Source: Panulirus ornatus
Taxonomy: Eukaryota; Arthropoda; Malacostraca; Decapoda; Palinuridae
DNA: 64,000 bases
Direction: 5' to 3'
NCBI RefSeq assembly: GCF_036320965.1
Contig: NC_092231.1
Location: 23,537,894 to 23,601,893 of the forward strand
A program made the position numbers and the translations under genes. The stretch's first letter is position 1. Each line of letters begins with the position of its first letter. Of the stretch, positions 11,640-22,424 are shown one piece after another. Under the pieces are notes generated by a model. That model made no database searches, had not been told where the DNA came from, and saw only the letters and a program-made list of their open reading frames with translations.

Positions 11640-13145
11640 CGAAGGTTAAGTCAGGTCAAAGACGAGGCCATCGTGCGTGCTCAAGGTTCGTACCGTCGTG
11701 CTCAGGGGGAGTTGTACCGCTGTTTTCAGGGGTCGTACCGTTACGCTCAACGTTTCTACCGTTGTGCTATTAGATCGTACCGACCTGCCCAAAGATCGTA
11801 CAGTCATGCACAAGGAACTGTACCGTCGTGCACAATGAACTATACCGTCGTGCACAAGGAACTGTACCGTCGTGCACAAGGAACTGTACCGTCGAGCACC
11901 AGGAGCTGTACCGTCGTGCACCAGGAACTGTTCCGCCGTGCACAAGAAACTGTACCGTCGTGCACCAGGAACTGTACCGTCGTGCACAAGGAACTGTACC
12001 GTCGTGCACCAGGAACTGTACCGTCTTGCACCAGGAACTGTACCGTCGTGCACCAGGAACTGTACCGCCGTGCACAGGGAACTGCACCGTCATGCACAGG
12101 GAACTGAACCGTCGTGCAACAGGAACTGTACCATCGTGCACAGGGAACTGTCTGTACCGTCGTGCACAAGGAACTGTACCGTCGTGCACAATGAACTATA
12201 CCGTCGTGCACAAGGAACTGTACCGTCGTGCACAAGGAACTGTACCGTCGAGCACCAGGAGCTGTACCGTCGTGCACCAGGAACTGTTCCGCCGTGCACA
12301 AGAAACTGTACCGTCGTGCACCAGGAACTGTACCGTCGTGCACAAGGAACTGTACCGTCGTGCACCAGGAACTGTACCGTCTTGCACCAGGAACTGTACC
12401 GTCGTGCACCAGGAACTGTACCGCCGTGCACAGGGAACTGCACCGTCATGCACAGGGAACTGAACCGTCGTGCAACAGGAACTGTACCATCGTGCACAGG
12501 GAACTGTCTGTACCGTCGTGCACAGGGAACTGCACCGTCGTGCACAGGGAACTGTACCGTCGTGCACAAGGAACTGTACGTCGTGAACAAGGAACTGTAC
12601 CGTCGTGCACAAGAAACTGTACCGTTGTGCACAGGGAACTGAACCGTCGTGCACAGGGAACTGCATCGTCGTGCACAGGGAACTGAACCGTCGTGCACCA
12701 GGAACTGTACCGTCGTGCACAGGGAACTGTACCGTCGTGCACAGGGAACTGCACCGTCGTGCACAGGGAACTGAACCGTCGTGCACAGGGAACTGAACCG
12801 TCGTGCACCAGGAACTGTACCGTCGTGCACAAGAAACTGAACCGTCGTGCACAGGGAACTGAACCGTCGTGCACAGGGAACTGAACCGTCGTGCACAGGG
12901 AACTGAACCGTCGTGCACCAGGAACTGAACCGTCGTGCACAGGGAACTGAACCGTCGTGCACCAGGAACTGTACCGTCGTGCACAGGGAACTGAATCGTC
13001 GTGCACAGGGAACTGAACCGTCGTGCACCAGGAACTGTACCGTCGTGCACAAGAAACTGAACCGTCGTGCACAGGGAAGTGAACCGTCGTGCATCAGGAA
13101 CTGTACCGTCGTGCACAAGAAACTGAACCGTCGTGCGCAAGAGGT
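11640..13145. repeat. 22-bp satellite array grown from a foldback right arm
   Basis: It begins at 11645 with AAGTCAGGTCAAAGACGAGG, the right half of the family's central palindrome, then about six degenerate right-arm units (GTACCGTCGTGCTCAGG). From about 11816 to 13140 the array is almost perfectly periodic at 22 bp, with about 60 units. The core is CCGTCGTGCAC followed by (A/C)(A/G)GGAACTG(T/A)A. Variants alternate between CAAG, CCAG and CAGG. A higher-order duplication has an offset of 356 bp (16 units plus TCTG): 11820-12175 repeats at 12176-12520. The unit lacks stops in most frames on both strands, so six overlapping 60- to 364-codon frames arise. They are not genes. Confidence 0.92.
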
Positions 13146-13199
13146 AAACACACATGAGAGTTTGCAAACTCCGGTCATTGTCAAGACAACACCTTAGGT

Positions 13200-13440
13200 T
13201 ACCTCCAGAAGTGATTCATCGTCTGCGGGAAGATAAAAACCCCCTCCCTCGCCCTGCAACACTGGCAGGACGGGAGGCCATTAGAATTTTGTAAGAGGCC
13301 GGCCAACATAGCACGAGTGGCCAGTCACACGCGCGTTCCCTCCCTCAAACCTGGACCTAAATTTTCCACCAAACGACCTGCTTCCAAAGGGCAGACGAGC
13401 ATGTTAAGGCTGGGGGATATTGTCGGGTCCAGGGAGGGAG
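13200..13440. other. No gene identified
   Basis: Mixed sequence between the 22-bp array and a GA tract. No feature recognised. Confidence 0.4.
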
Positions 13441-13451
13441 GGAGAGAGAGA

Positions 13452-13528
<77 letters not shown>
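13441..13528. repeat. (GA)n microsatellite
   Basis: About 43 GA units with one GGG interruption. Confidence 0.97.
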
Positions 13529-13531
<3 letters not shown>

Positions 13532-13742
13532 AAAAGCCAACGGTCCGCCATCTGCACAGACTGTATGGGATGGGTAGAGCAATGCTAACATTGGTCTTAC
13601 ACGATTGAGCGAGTGAAAGAAGCGGCTTGAGTTTTAGTACCTGTTTATATGAAGAGGTTATGTGTGGCATATAGATATACTGTATTCATGTGTATGTAAC
13701 GAATGTATAGGTAAGAATAAACGCTTCTTTTGTTTTACCACA

Positions 13743-13786
13743 TACATCAGAGTGCTGATGTATATATACATCAGAGTGCTGATGTA
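13743..13786. repeat. Twin perfect short hairpins
   Basis: TACATCAGAGTGCTGATGTA occurs twice, at 13743 and 13767, in a 24-bp tandem. Each copy is an 8-bp perfect inverted repeat around AGTG. Confidence 0.9.
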
Positions 13787-13807
13787 TATAGTGTGAAGAT
13801 CAGGACG

Positions 13808-14668
13808 AATATAACCCCTTGAACACTACGATATGACCTTTGAACACGACGGTACGGCCTTTGAACACGGCGGCTTGGCCTTTGAACACGACGGTACGGC
13901 CTTTGAACACTGCGATACGGTCTATAAGATGGCGTGGTCTTTTGACCTGAGTCTCATTGGTTCGGTTGAAGGACAAGGCCATTGTGCCGAAAGGGTCGTG
14001 ACGTCTTTCTGAGAGGTCGCACCGTCGTGTCCAAAGGTCGTATCATCGTGTTCAAGGGTCGTATCATCATGCTCAAGGGTCGTATCATCGTGTTCAAGGG
14101 TCGTCTCATCGTGTTCAAGGGTCGTATCATCGTGTTCAATGGTCGTATCATCGTGTTCAAGGGTCGTATCATCAGGCTCAAGGGTCGTATCATCGTGTTC
14201 AAGGGTCGTGTCATCGTGTTCAAGGGTCGTATCATCGTGTTCAAGGGTCGTATCATCGTGTTCAAGGGTCGTATCATCGTGTTCAAGGGTCGTATCATCG
14301 TGTTCAAGGGTCGTATCATCGTGTTCAAGGGTCGTATCATCGTGTTCAAGGGTCGTATCATCGTGTTCAAGGGTCGTATCATCGTGTTCAAGGGTCGTAT
14401 CATCATGTTAAGGGTCGTATCATCGTGTTCAAGGGTCGTATCATCGTGTTAAGGGTCGTATCATCGTGTTCAAGGGTCGTATCATCGTGTTCAAGGGTCG
14501 TATCATCGTGTTCAAGGGTCGTATCATCGTGTTCAAGGGTCGTATCATCGTGTTCAAGGGTCGTATCATCGTGTTCAAGGGTCGTATCATCGTGTTCAAG
14601 GGTCGTATCATCGTGTTCAAGGGTCGTGTCATCGTGTTCAAGGGTCGTATCATCATGTTCAAGGAGTT
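13808..14668. mobile_element. Foldback-like element with amplified 21-bp right arm
   Basis: The left end TAACCCCTT is at 13812. The left arm (13812-13925) has five units (TTTGAACACGACGGTACGGCC). The centre (13926-13985) reads AAGATGGCGTGGTC, TTTTGACCTGAGTC, TCATTGGTTCGGTTGAAGG. The right arm then runs from about 14000 to 14668 as about 30 units of exactly 21 bp, built from GGGTCG, TATCATCG and TGTTCAA. Because 21 is a multiple of three, the array stays open as a seven-residue protein repeat (GRIIVFK, or VSSCSRV in another frame, IRPLNTM on the other strand). These frames are artefacts. The left arm has 5 units and the right arm about 32. Confidence 0.88.
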
Positions 14669-14699
14669 TATAAGAACGACGATAGTGAGGGAGTCTTTA

Positions 14700-15471
14700 T
14701 TACCAAACTGTTTCATAAATCCTTCATAGACCAAGTTGTGGATAGTGACAGAAAACGGACGGTTCCTTCATTGGTTTAGGATAGGAATAAGTAAGAAATG
14801 GAAAGGATTCGGGGCTAAGGTCTTAACAGTATGGATAGAAGATTAAAGAAAAAAAAGTGTAGCGGATTAAAACAAGATTAATGTAACTGCTTATAGAATC
14901 ATATCTGTTTCTCGTGAGGAGCTACAGAGTGTGGGTGGATGGTTGTAACACTGTACCTTTGTTAAGAATGATGGAAGGGACGCCATTACTGTGCTGAAAG
15001 GCAGGCAAATTGCAAGAGCTTTAAAGGAAATATAGAAATGATATGGCGAAGCTGTGTTTGGAATTCTGCAGCGAGTATTATTGTAGTGAATGTTGAGTGT
15101 GTGGCAACGGAGTGGTATATGTATCTAAAGTGCAGGTATTCGAAGTGGACTGTGCTCAAAGTGAATGTGGAACGGGGGGAAAGTGGATAGTTTTTTTAAA
15201 CAATAAGGAAGCCTCGTTGAGGTAAGGGTAGTAAGAAGAACTGCCGTAGTGAGATAACAAACAGCAAAATCAGAAACAGCATCACAATTCGTAGAATCAG
15301 CTTAACATTATGAGAACAAGTCTCATGTTCTAATTCCTGTTTCCAAAGGTGGTCAGAGTGGGATAAACGGGAAACCGAAAGACATTAGATGAAGTTACAG
15401 GTCAGAGACTGTATATGATTTTTGGAGGGCGTGTTTATAGTCGAGGAATACATAGAGGTGTTCTAAACTCG

Positions 15472-15474
<3 letters not shown>
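14700..15474. other. No gene identified
   Basis: Purine-leaning plus strand with no recognisable domain, repeat unit or RNA. Confidence 0.4.
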
Positions 15475-15530
<56 letters not shown>

Positions 15531-15543
15531 TGTGTGTGTGTGT
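15475..15543. repeat. (GT)n microsatellite
   Basis: About 33 GT units with one GCGC interruption. Confidence 0.97.
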
Positions 15544-15639
15544 GGAGGTTTTTCTGTCAGGGTCGAATTGTTGCGTTGTGGGAAAACGCGGTAGATTGTA
15601 TACCATTCAGAGGACACCTACTCAAAAAATGACTTGCAA

Positions 15640-15995
15640 CACGGCTTCCGACAAATTCGTTTATGTCTGACAAAAACTGCTTGATTTCCTCAATGATATA
15701 ATCAATATGTATGATGAAAGTAAAGCAGATGATGGTATATATATCTTGCTTTTCAAAAAGCATTCGATGAAATTCCACATCGAAAGTTACTAATTAAAGT
15801 TAAGTCACATGGTATAGATTGGGTTGTAGTAGAAAAGTGGTTGTGATTAATGGTCAAGCCTCAATGGTTAAACGTAACGAGTGGTGTACCACAAGGATCA
15901 GTGTTGGAACCAGTTCTCATTATCATATATATTAATGATATCGATAATGGGCATCAATGTGAGATATCAAAATTAGCAGACGATATATATACACG
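15640..15995 (+). pseudogene. CR1-like LINE RT fragment (RT-2 to RT-5)
   Basis: The plus strand reads LLDFLNDI, then LAFQKAFDEIPHRKLLIKVK (RT-2; the aspartate equivalent is retained), GIDWVVVEKWL, then after a stop NVTSGVPQGSVLEPVL (RT-4) and IIYINDIDNG, then KLADDIYTR in place of the FADDT box. The first residue of the motif is changed from F to L. Stops lie at 15668 and about 15846. It is cut at its 3' end by a CA-TA compound microsatellite, so the copy breaks inside the RT. It is similar in kind to the copy at 7080-8345. Confidence 0.82.
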
Positions 15996-15996
15996 T

Positions 15997-16172
<176 letters not shown>

Positions 16173-16179
16173 TGTACAT

Positions 16180-16945
16180 AATTCATACTTGCTGCCTTTA
16201 TTCATTCTCGCCGCCACCCCGCCACACATGAAATGACAACCCTCTCCCCCCGCATGCGAGCGAGATAACGCTACGAAAGACAATAAAGGCCACATTCGTT
16301 CACACTGTCTCTAGCTGTCATGTATAATGTTCCGAAACCACAGTTTCCTTTCCACAACCAGGCCCACAAAACTTCCCATGGTTTACCCCAGACGCTTCTC
16401 ATGCCCTGGTTCAATCCATTGACAGCACGTCGACCCCGGTATACCACATCGTTTTAATTCACTCTATTCCTTGCACGCCTTTCACCCTCCTGCATGTTCA
16501 GGCCCCGATCGCTCAAAATCTTTTTCCACTCCATCCTTCCACCTCCAACTTGGTCTCCCACTTCTCCTCGTTCCCTCCACCTCCGACACATATATCCTCT
16601 TTGTCAAGCTTTCCTCACTCATTCTCTCCAAGTGGCCAAACCATTTTAAAACACCCTCTTCTGCTCTCTCAACCACACTCATTTTATTACAAAACATCTC
16701 TCTTACCCTTTTATTAATCACTCGATCAAACCACCTCTTACCCCATACTATCCTCAGACATCTCATTTCCAACACATCCACCCTCCTTCGCACAACCCTA
16801 TCTATAGCCCACGCCTCGCAATCATATAACATTGTTCTAACCACTGTTCATTCATACATACCTATTTTTGCTTTCCGATACAATGTTCTCGCCTTCTACA
16901 CATTTCTCAGAACTTTCGTCCCCTCCCCCACCCTGTGACTCACTT
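16180..16945 (-). pseudogene. 3' end of LINE family 1 (RT C-terminus and 3' UTR)
   Basis: The minus strand encodes the C-terminal segment of the element at 59410-60697. Matching blocks include [64 protein letters not shown] and GRPSWRWKDGVEKD. The 3' UTR (16440-16190) includes a GCTGTCATGT block also present at 43660-43690. It starts against the (TA)n tract at 16168. It is strongly 5'-truncated and diverged. Confidence 0.85.
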
Positions 16946-16961
16946 CACATTTTTCTTTTTT

Positions 16962-17081
16962 TCCCAAAAAGAAGGAACAGAGAAGGGAGCCAGGTGAGGA
17001 TATTCCCTCTAAGGCCCAGTCCTCTGTTCTTAACGCTGCCTCGCTAACGCGGGAAATGGCGAATAGTATGAAAAAAAAAAT
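16962..17081 (+). mobile_element. SINE-like family, 5'-truncated copy
   Basis: Contains the family's distal half: GAAGGAACAGAGAAGGGAGC, GGTGAGGATATTCCCTC, CCCAGTCCTCTGTTCTTAAC, CCTCGCTAACGCGGGAAATG, GCGAATAGTATG, then an A-tail. It is followed directly by a second copy. Confidence 0.85.
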
Positions 17082-17314
17082 ATAGGGATATGGGAGAAAG
17101 AATACTTCTCACGTATTTCCTGCGTGTCGTAGAAGACGACTAAAAGGGAAGGAAGCGGGGGCTGGAAATCTTCCCCTCTCGTTTTTAGTTTCCCTAAAGA
17201 AGGAACACAGGATTGGGCCAAGTGAGGATATTCCCTCAATGATTCAGTCCTCTGTTCTTAACGCTAGTTCGCTAACGCGAGAAATGGCAAATAGTATGAA
17301 AAAAAAAAAGAAAA

Positions 17315-17322
<8 letters not shown>
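17082..17322 (+). mobile_element. SINE-like family, near full-length copy
   Basis: The 5' block GGGAGAAAGAATACTTCTCA, then TGCGTGTCGTAGAAGACGAC, a GGGGGCTGGAAATCTTCCCC block, CTCTCG with a T-run, then the distal half and the GGCAAATAGTATG end with an A-rich tail, followed by (TA)n. The length is about 220 bp before the tail. No coding potential. No clear pol III A and B boxes were found, so SINE is a structural call. Confidence 0.85.

Positions 17323-17379
<57 letters not shown>
17323..17379. repeat. (TA)n tail/microsatellite
   Basis: About 28 TA units directly after the SINE A-tail. Confidence 0.96.
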
Positions 17380-17381
<2 letters not shown>

Positions 17382-17520
17382 AGTAGCCATTTAGAAAATA
17401 TAACACAAAGACCCCGAGTTCTTTCGTGAGTATTCACTTCATCAGCCATGAAAGAAGTAATGAACAAAGGCAGGTTTTGCCGACATATATGACAGATAAA
17501 GCCCATAACCTCATCAGACG
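17380..17520 (-). ncRNA. Hammerhead-like core in a repeat tail (tentative)
   Basis: On the minus strand, CTGATGA (17445-17439) is followed by A, a 4-bp stem GTGA-ATAC-TCAC, then GAAA (17425-17422). This is the order of the hammerhead core CUGAUGA / stem II / GAAA. An extra A precedes stem II, the AGA/TCT stem III is short, and I cannot build a good stem I. The surrounding sequence resembles, from my memory of crustacean libraries, the tail of a dispersed repeat, possibly Penelope-like, a group known to carry hammerheads. Treat as a candidate only. Confidence 0.3.
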
Positions 17521-17589
17521 AGGGTCAGGCGAAGGTTAGGTAAGTTATGAGACCTCCTAAGGCAAAGGTAAGGTCATGGATTAGGTCAA

Positions 17590-17917
17590 TAACTCATATA
17601 TGTTGACAGTTCTTTTGATTAAGGATCTAATTTGAATATCTCTAGGCAGGCGCTGAGCTTGTTTTGCGCGCTGTGTTTGATGTTGCTGGGTTCTCTGATA
17701 TTTCTGTTTACAGTTGAATAGAAAGATACAGTGTTCTGAGCATTTTTCACGTCACTGGGGTGGCTGAAGTCACGCATACGCGGAATGGAGAGCACTTGAT
17801 TCTTGTCCAACACGAACGCTATATTGGGGTGGTAGTAGGCCAGTTGCCGCTCCCAAGAATCGAACCCGGGTGGGCTCACGTGTGAATCACAGTCAGCGAC
17901 AGTAACCATTGATCCAC
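17590..17917 (-). mobile_element. tRNA-derived SINE or tRNA pseudogene (His-like)
   Basis: On the minus strand, 17917-17842 resembles a tRNA. It has an A-box-like GTGGATCAATGGTTA and an anticodon-arm region with the loop CTGTGAT (GTG would be His). A T-arm CCGGG-TTCGATT-CTTGG holds a perfect B box (GGTTCGATTC). It is closed by GAGCGGCA. The acceptor stem pairs only partly and the anticodon stem has mismatches, so it is not a working tRNA. The flanking (minus-strand downstream) sequence to about 17590 looks like a SINE body, but I see no second copy here to fix its end. Confidence 0.5.
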
Positions 17918-17932
17918 GGAAGACTCGTTTAT

Positions 17933-17947
17933 GTGTGTGTGTGTGTG

Positions 17948-18000
<53 letters not shown>
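17933..18000. repeat. (GT)n microsatellite
   Basis: About 33 GT units with one TT phase shift. Confidence 0.97.
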
Positions 18001-18003
<3 letters not shown>

Positions 18004-18269
18004 TGTAGAGACAAAGAAATAAAGGGAAAGAATAAATATGCTAAATTCCAGAACTGTGAAATATTGTAGCATAACGGTGGAGGCTGGACTTCCGAATCAT
18101 TATGTGTGAGCCGAGCAGTCTGCTAGATCTCCATTTCAGGCCGTTTTGTTTATCCTCTTAAATACATTTAGGTTAAATATTCTCTCGCAGAACTCTTAAC
18201 ATAGTGGAGGCTTGCCTGAGATCGTGGTAAGTGTGTAGGTAATTGGGAGAAGAGGAACAGATAAAGTAA

Positions 18270-18450
18270 GCAGATGATATGAATAGGGAATATGCATTGT
18301 AAATAGGGACTAGGTATGTGTATGGGGAACAAATATTGGAAATGGTGAAGACCTTGTAATTAGGAGACAAATGCTGTAAATAGGAAATGATTACCGTGAA
18401 AAGCGAATAAACTTGGGAATATGGAACAAGTATTGTAAATCAGCGAGGAA
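18270..18450. repeat. Degenerate ~35-bp tandem repeat
   Basis: GGAACAAATATTGGAAATGG-like units recur near 18285, 18321, 18361 and 18420. Confidence 0.5.
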
Positions 18451-18549
18451 GAAAATAAGAAAACCACAAATGAACTTTCTCAACCCAGTGGTCATAAGGA
18501 TGGAAGGGGAGGTCATTTGCAGCACGCGATGGATGAATCCAGCCTAGCC

Positions 18550-19020
18550 CCAGCCTCACCACTCCTAGCCAGACACTCCTTCCCAACCGCCACACTCTCC
18601 ACCACCCTCAGATTCCCTCCACCAACTTAAACGTCTCTCTACCACCCCAGACACATTTCACACTCAAGACAGCCGTGAACAACCCACACTGTCTGCACCA
18701 CCCCAGACACCCTCCACTTTCCCCAAAACCTTTCCACCATCTCGACGCTTTCCACTACTCCCAGACACCCAGCACTACCCCCAGACACCCTTCACCACCC
18801 TCGACACCTTCAACCACATCCAGACATCCTTCACCACCCCTAGATATCCTCTGGCACCCCTCAAATACACTCCATCAGCCCCAGACACCTTCCATCACTG
18901 CTAGATACTCTTCACCACCCCCAGACACCCTTCATTATCCCTAGTCACCCACCGCCACCACCTAGACACACACTCCTGCAGTGCCCCAGACACACACTAA
19001 CCCAGACACAACCCCTCCCT
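18550..19020. repeat. Degenerate CCCCAGACACCCTCCAC minisatellite
   Basis: The pyrimidine-rich plus strand repeats CACCCCCAGACACCCTTC-like words about twenty times at irregular 20-30 base spacing. The 89-codon His/Pro/Ser frame across it is an artefact. Confidence 0.75.
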
Positions 19021-19079
19021 CAGACACATATATACTGTGGATAGAACTCGCCATCATCTGAAATTCCTTGAAGACTGTT

Positions 19080-19315
19080 GATGACGTCAAGGGAGAGGAG
19101 AGGAAAGGGGGAAGAAGTGGGGGGGGGATCTTGATGGCTGTGGAGGAAGAGAAGGCAGGGGTTGGGGGAGGAGGTGACGGCTGGGTGGATGAAGAGGCGT
19201 AAGGCTAAGGTTAAGGGGATATATAAAGGGTAAGGGGTAGGCATATTGTCAAGAGGGAGGCATATGGTTAAGCAATTGGCGAAGCGTTGGAGGAGGGGGG
19301 GGGGGGGGGGTAATC
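19080..19315. repeat. G-rich tract with poly-G
   Basis: Purine-rich AGGAGGGG sequence ending in a poly-G run at about 19289-19310. It is a candidate G-quadruplex-forming stretch. Confidence 0.65.
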
Positions 19316-19382
19316 GTGTGGTTCATAGTTAGAGATGAGGAGGAGAACACAGAGAGGTTGAATGAGGTTAATCAGTGGAGAG

Positions 19383-19615
19383 AGTCGAGTTGAGGTCGAG
19401 GTGGAGGCCTGGTGACTTAAGCGGCGGAATGAGTTAGGCTGAGTTCGAGGTGTAAGTCTGGAGGATTAGCGTTGGAAAGGGTCAGGTTGAGTTCGAGGCG
19501 GAGGCCTGGAGGATTAGCTTTGGAAGGGGTCAGGTTGAGGTCGATTTGAAGGCCTGAAGACTTAGCGGTGGCGAGGGTTAGGTTGAGGTCGAGTCGGAGG
19601 TCTGGTGAAAGGATT
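19383..19615. repeat. 48-bp tandem repeat, about 5 copies
   Basis: GAGGTCGAGG/GAGTTCGAGG starts units at 19392, 19441, 19489, 19537 and 19585, giving spacings of 49, 48, 48 and 48. Each unit continues with GGAGGCCTGGAGGATTAGC and GGTCAGGTT. No gene. Confidence 0.9.
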
Positions 19616-19837
19616 TAACTATCGTGAAAGTATTTAAGAAAGGAGAAAGTTAAGGGGCTGGTGCGGCTAAACTTGGATAAGTCAGCTACTGAAATACGAG
19701 GCCCAATTTTTTTTAACAAACTTGGGGGGGAGTTGAGCAAGCAAGATGGACGAGCCAAGTTCTAAGTCCCGGAAACTTAAGGAAGCCATATCTGAATTCT
19801 GGAACGATACTTGAAGGGTGATTCACATGCAGGTACT

Positions 19838-19936
<99 letters not shown>

Positions 19937-19937
19937 A
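19838..19937. repeat. (CT)n microsatellite
   Basis: About 48 CT units with a TTTCTCTCTATCT end. Confidence 0.97.
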
Positions 19938-20009
19938 TCTCTACAGTGGATGTCTAGTTTCATTTCTTTGGCCCAGGTAGTATATTTTGTCTTCCGTCTT
20001 CCTCAAACA

Positions 20010-20155
20010 TGCGTGGGTTGCCGGATATCAGTCCACAAACATACAGTCACTCCATCTCACACATAACACTCGATAATACGTAACTCACTCGACTCGTTTT
20101 CGTAACTTTAGATTCTCCTATAGTGAGCGCTACGTGCTAGCCCTTTCTTACGACA
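20010..20155. repeat. Dispersed repeat Q, copy 1
   Basis: ATCAGTCCACAAACATAC, then TCACTCCATCTCACACATA, ACGTAACTCACTCGACTCG and AGTGAGCGCTACGTGCTAGC. The same blocks in the same order are at 51900-52045. Both copies lie beside a long (CT)n tract. Unknown family. Confidence 0.75.
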
Positions 20156-20159
20156 AGAT

Positions 20160-20684
20160 CTCGTCGTAAATACAGTTAAAGTACTTTCTCATGTATAAGA
20201 TTAAAGTACTTTTCATTTCACCATCATATTGACTATTTTTGTCGGTGATTAGATGTTTCATCGTTAAAAAGAAACCAAAAGAATAAAACTTGTAGCAAGG
20301 TAGTGTGTGTCTCTGAACTGGGGAACTTGCCCTTTTTGCCTTTTCCCTTCCTTCGGAGATAGGGCTGGGGGACGACCCCTGCTCTTGCTCAGCCATTTCC
20401 AGCAAATGATGATGCATGACTTTATACAGTGCGTGTACCTCATCTATATGGTTGTGAGTTAATGCTGATAAACAGATAGAAAGATAGACAGATGGATCGA
20501 TAGAAATAGTCGTTGAGGTCAAATGGTATTTGTCAACAGTTTACAGTAAGGAAATGGTTAGATGACGTATTCTCAAGTGAACAGAATTTTGTATACAGGT
20601 TGGACACCTGGAGAGATAAAATGGTTAACCCTTGGTATTTTGCTTCACTTCGTGAATAGTCTTTTTTCTGAGATTCATGCTCCG

Positions 20685-20685
<1 letters not shown>
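20160..20685. other. No gene identified
   Basis: Mixed sequence with a short AGATAGA-type run near 20475-20505. No domain recognised in any short frame. Confidence 0.4.

Positions 20686-20688
<3 letters not shown>

Positions 20689-20762
<74 letters not shown>
20689..20762. repeat. (CA)n microsatellite
   Basis: About 37 uninterrupted CA units. Confidence 0.98.
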
Positions 20763-20764
<2 letters not shown>

Positions 20765-21110
20765 CATTAAGAAACAAGCTTGTCTGCAAAGTTTCCAAGT
20801 CATTCCTGAATTATTCCAAACGAAGCTTATAGTTCGACTTAGTGAAACGTGGCTACGTATTACCTAAGACTTGCACAGGCCCTGTATTACCATTAAAATT
20901 TACTTACGGAGTTTTTCATCACAGAAATTCAAGCGAATCCAGAGTAAACTAAGCCCTTGTTTATAGACGGAGTTGTCTTTACTTGTGTACCATCTTGGAG
21001 GTAAACAAGCGAGTCTCAAAGAAAACTTGGGAAGGCACTACATAAGTTATGCTAATTAGCCCCAGCAGTAATTCAAAGGTCCGCCACAGCTGTTGGGCCT
21101 CAAGGGATGC
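20765..21110. other. No gene identified
   Basis: Unique-looking sequence. Nothing recognised. Confidence 0.4.
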
Positions 21111-21111
21111 G

Positions 21112-21157
<46 letters not shown>
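21112..21157. repeat. (GT)n microsatellite
   Basis: About 23 GT units. Confidence 0.97.
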
Positions 21158-21158
<1 letters not shown>

Positions 21159-21391
21159 TGCTCTTGATCGTCGAAGGTATCTAGGGCGAGGGAATGTGGA
21201 ATTCTGGTTTGGTATTCTGCCGCCACTGTGAGCAGCGCCAGTCCCATTACACCTGGGAAGACCCGCTCGTCACCAGGCCGCTCGTCATCAGCCGAGATCT
21301 AGAGGGAATCTGCTGGAAATCCTCCAGAAATCCACCTGATACCAAATGGGAATCCGAAGGTCTATTGAGAATCTTATTTTTTCCTCCTTCT

Positions 21392-22420
<1,029 letters not shown>

Positions 22421-22424
22421 GATA

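Noticed and set aside
11816..13140. CRISPR array
   Set aside because: Direct repeats are contiguous 22-bp units without unique spacers, and the sequence is eukaryotic.
12090..13184. 364-codon minus-strand frame, the longest in its region
   Set aside because: It is entirely explained by a stop-free 22-bp satellite unit; overlapping frames on both strands are equally open.
17842..17917. Functional tRNA-His gene
   Set aside because: The acceptor and anticodon stems have several mismatches; only the T-arm is intact.
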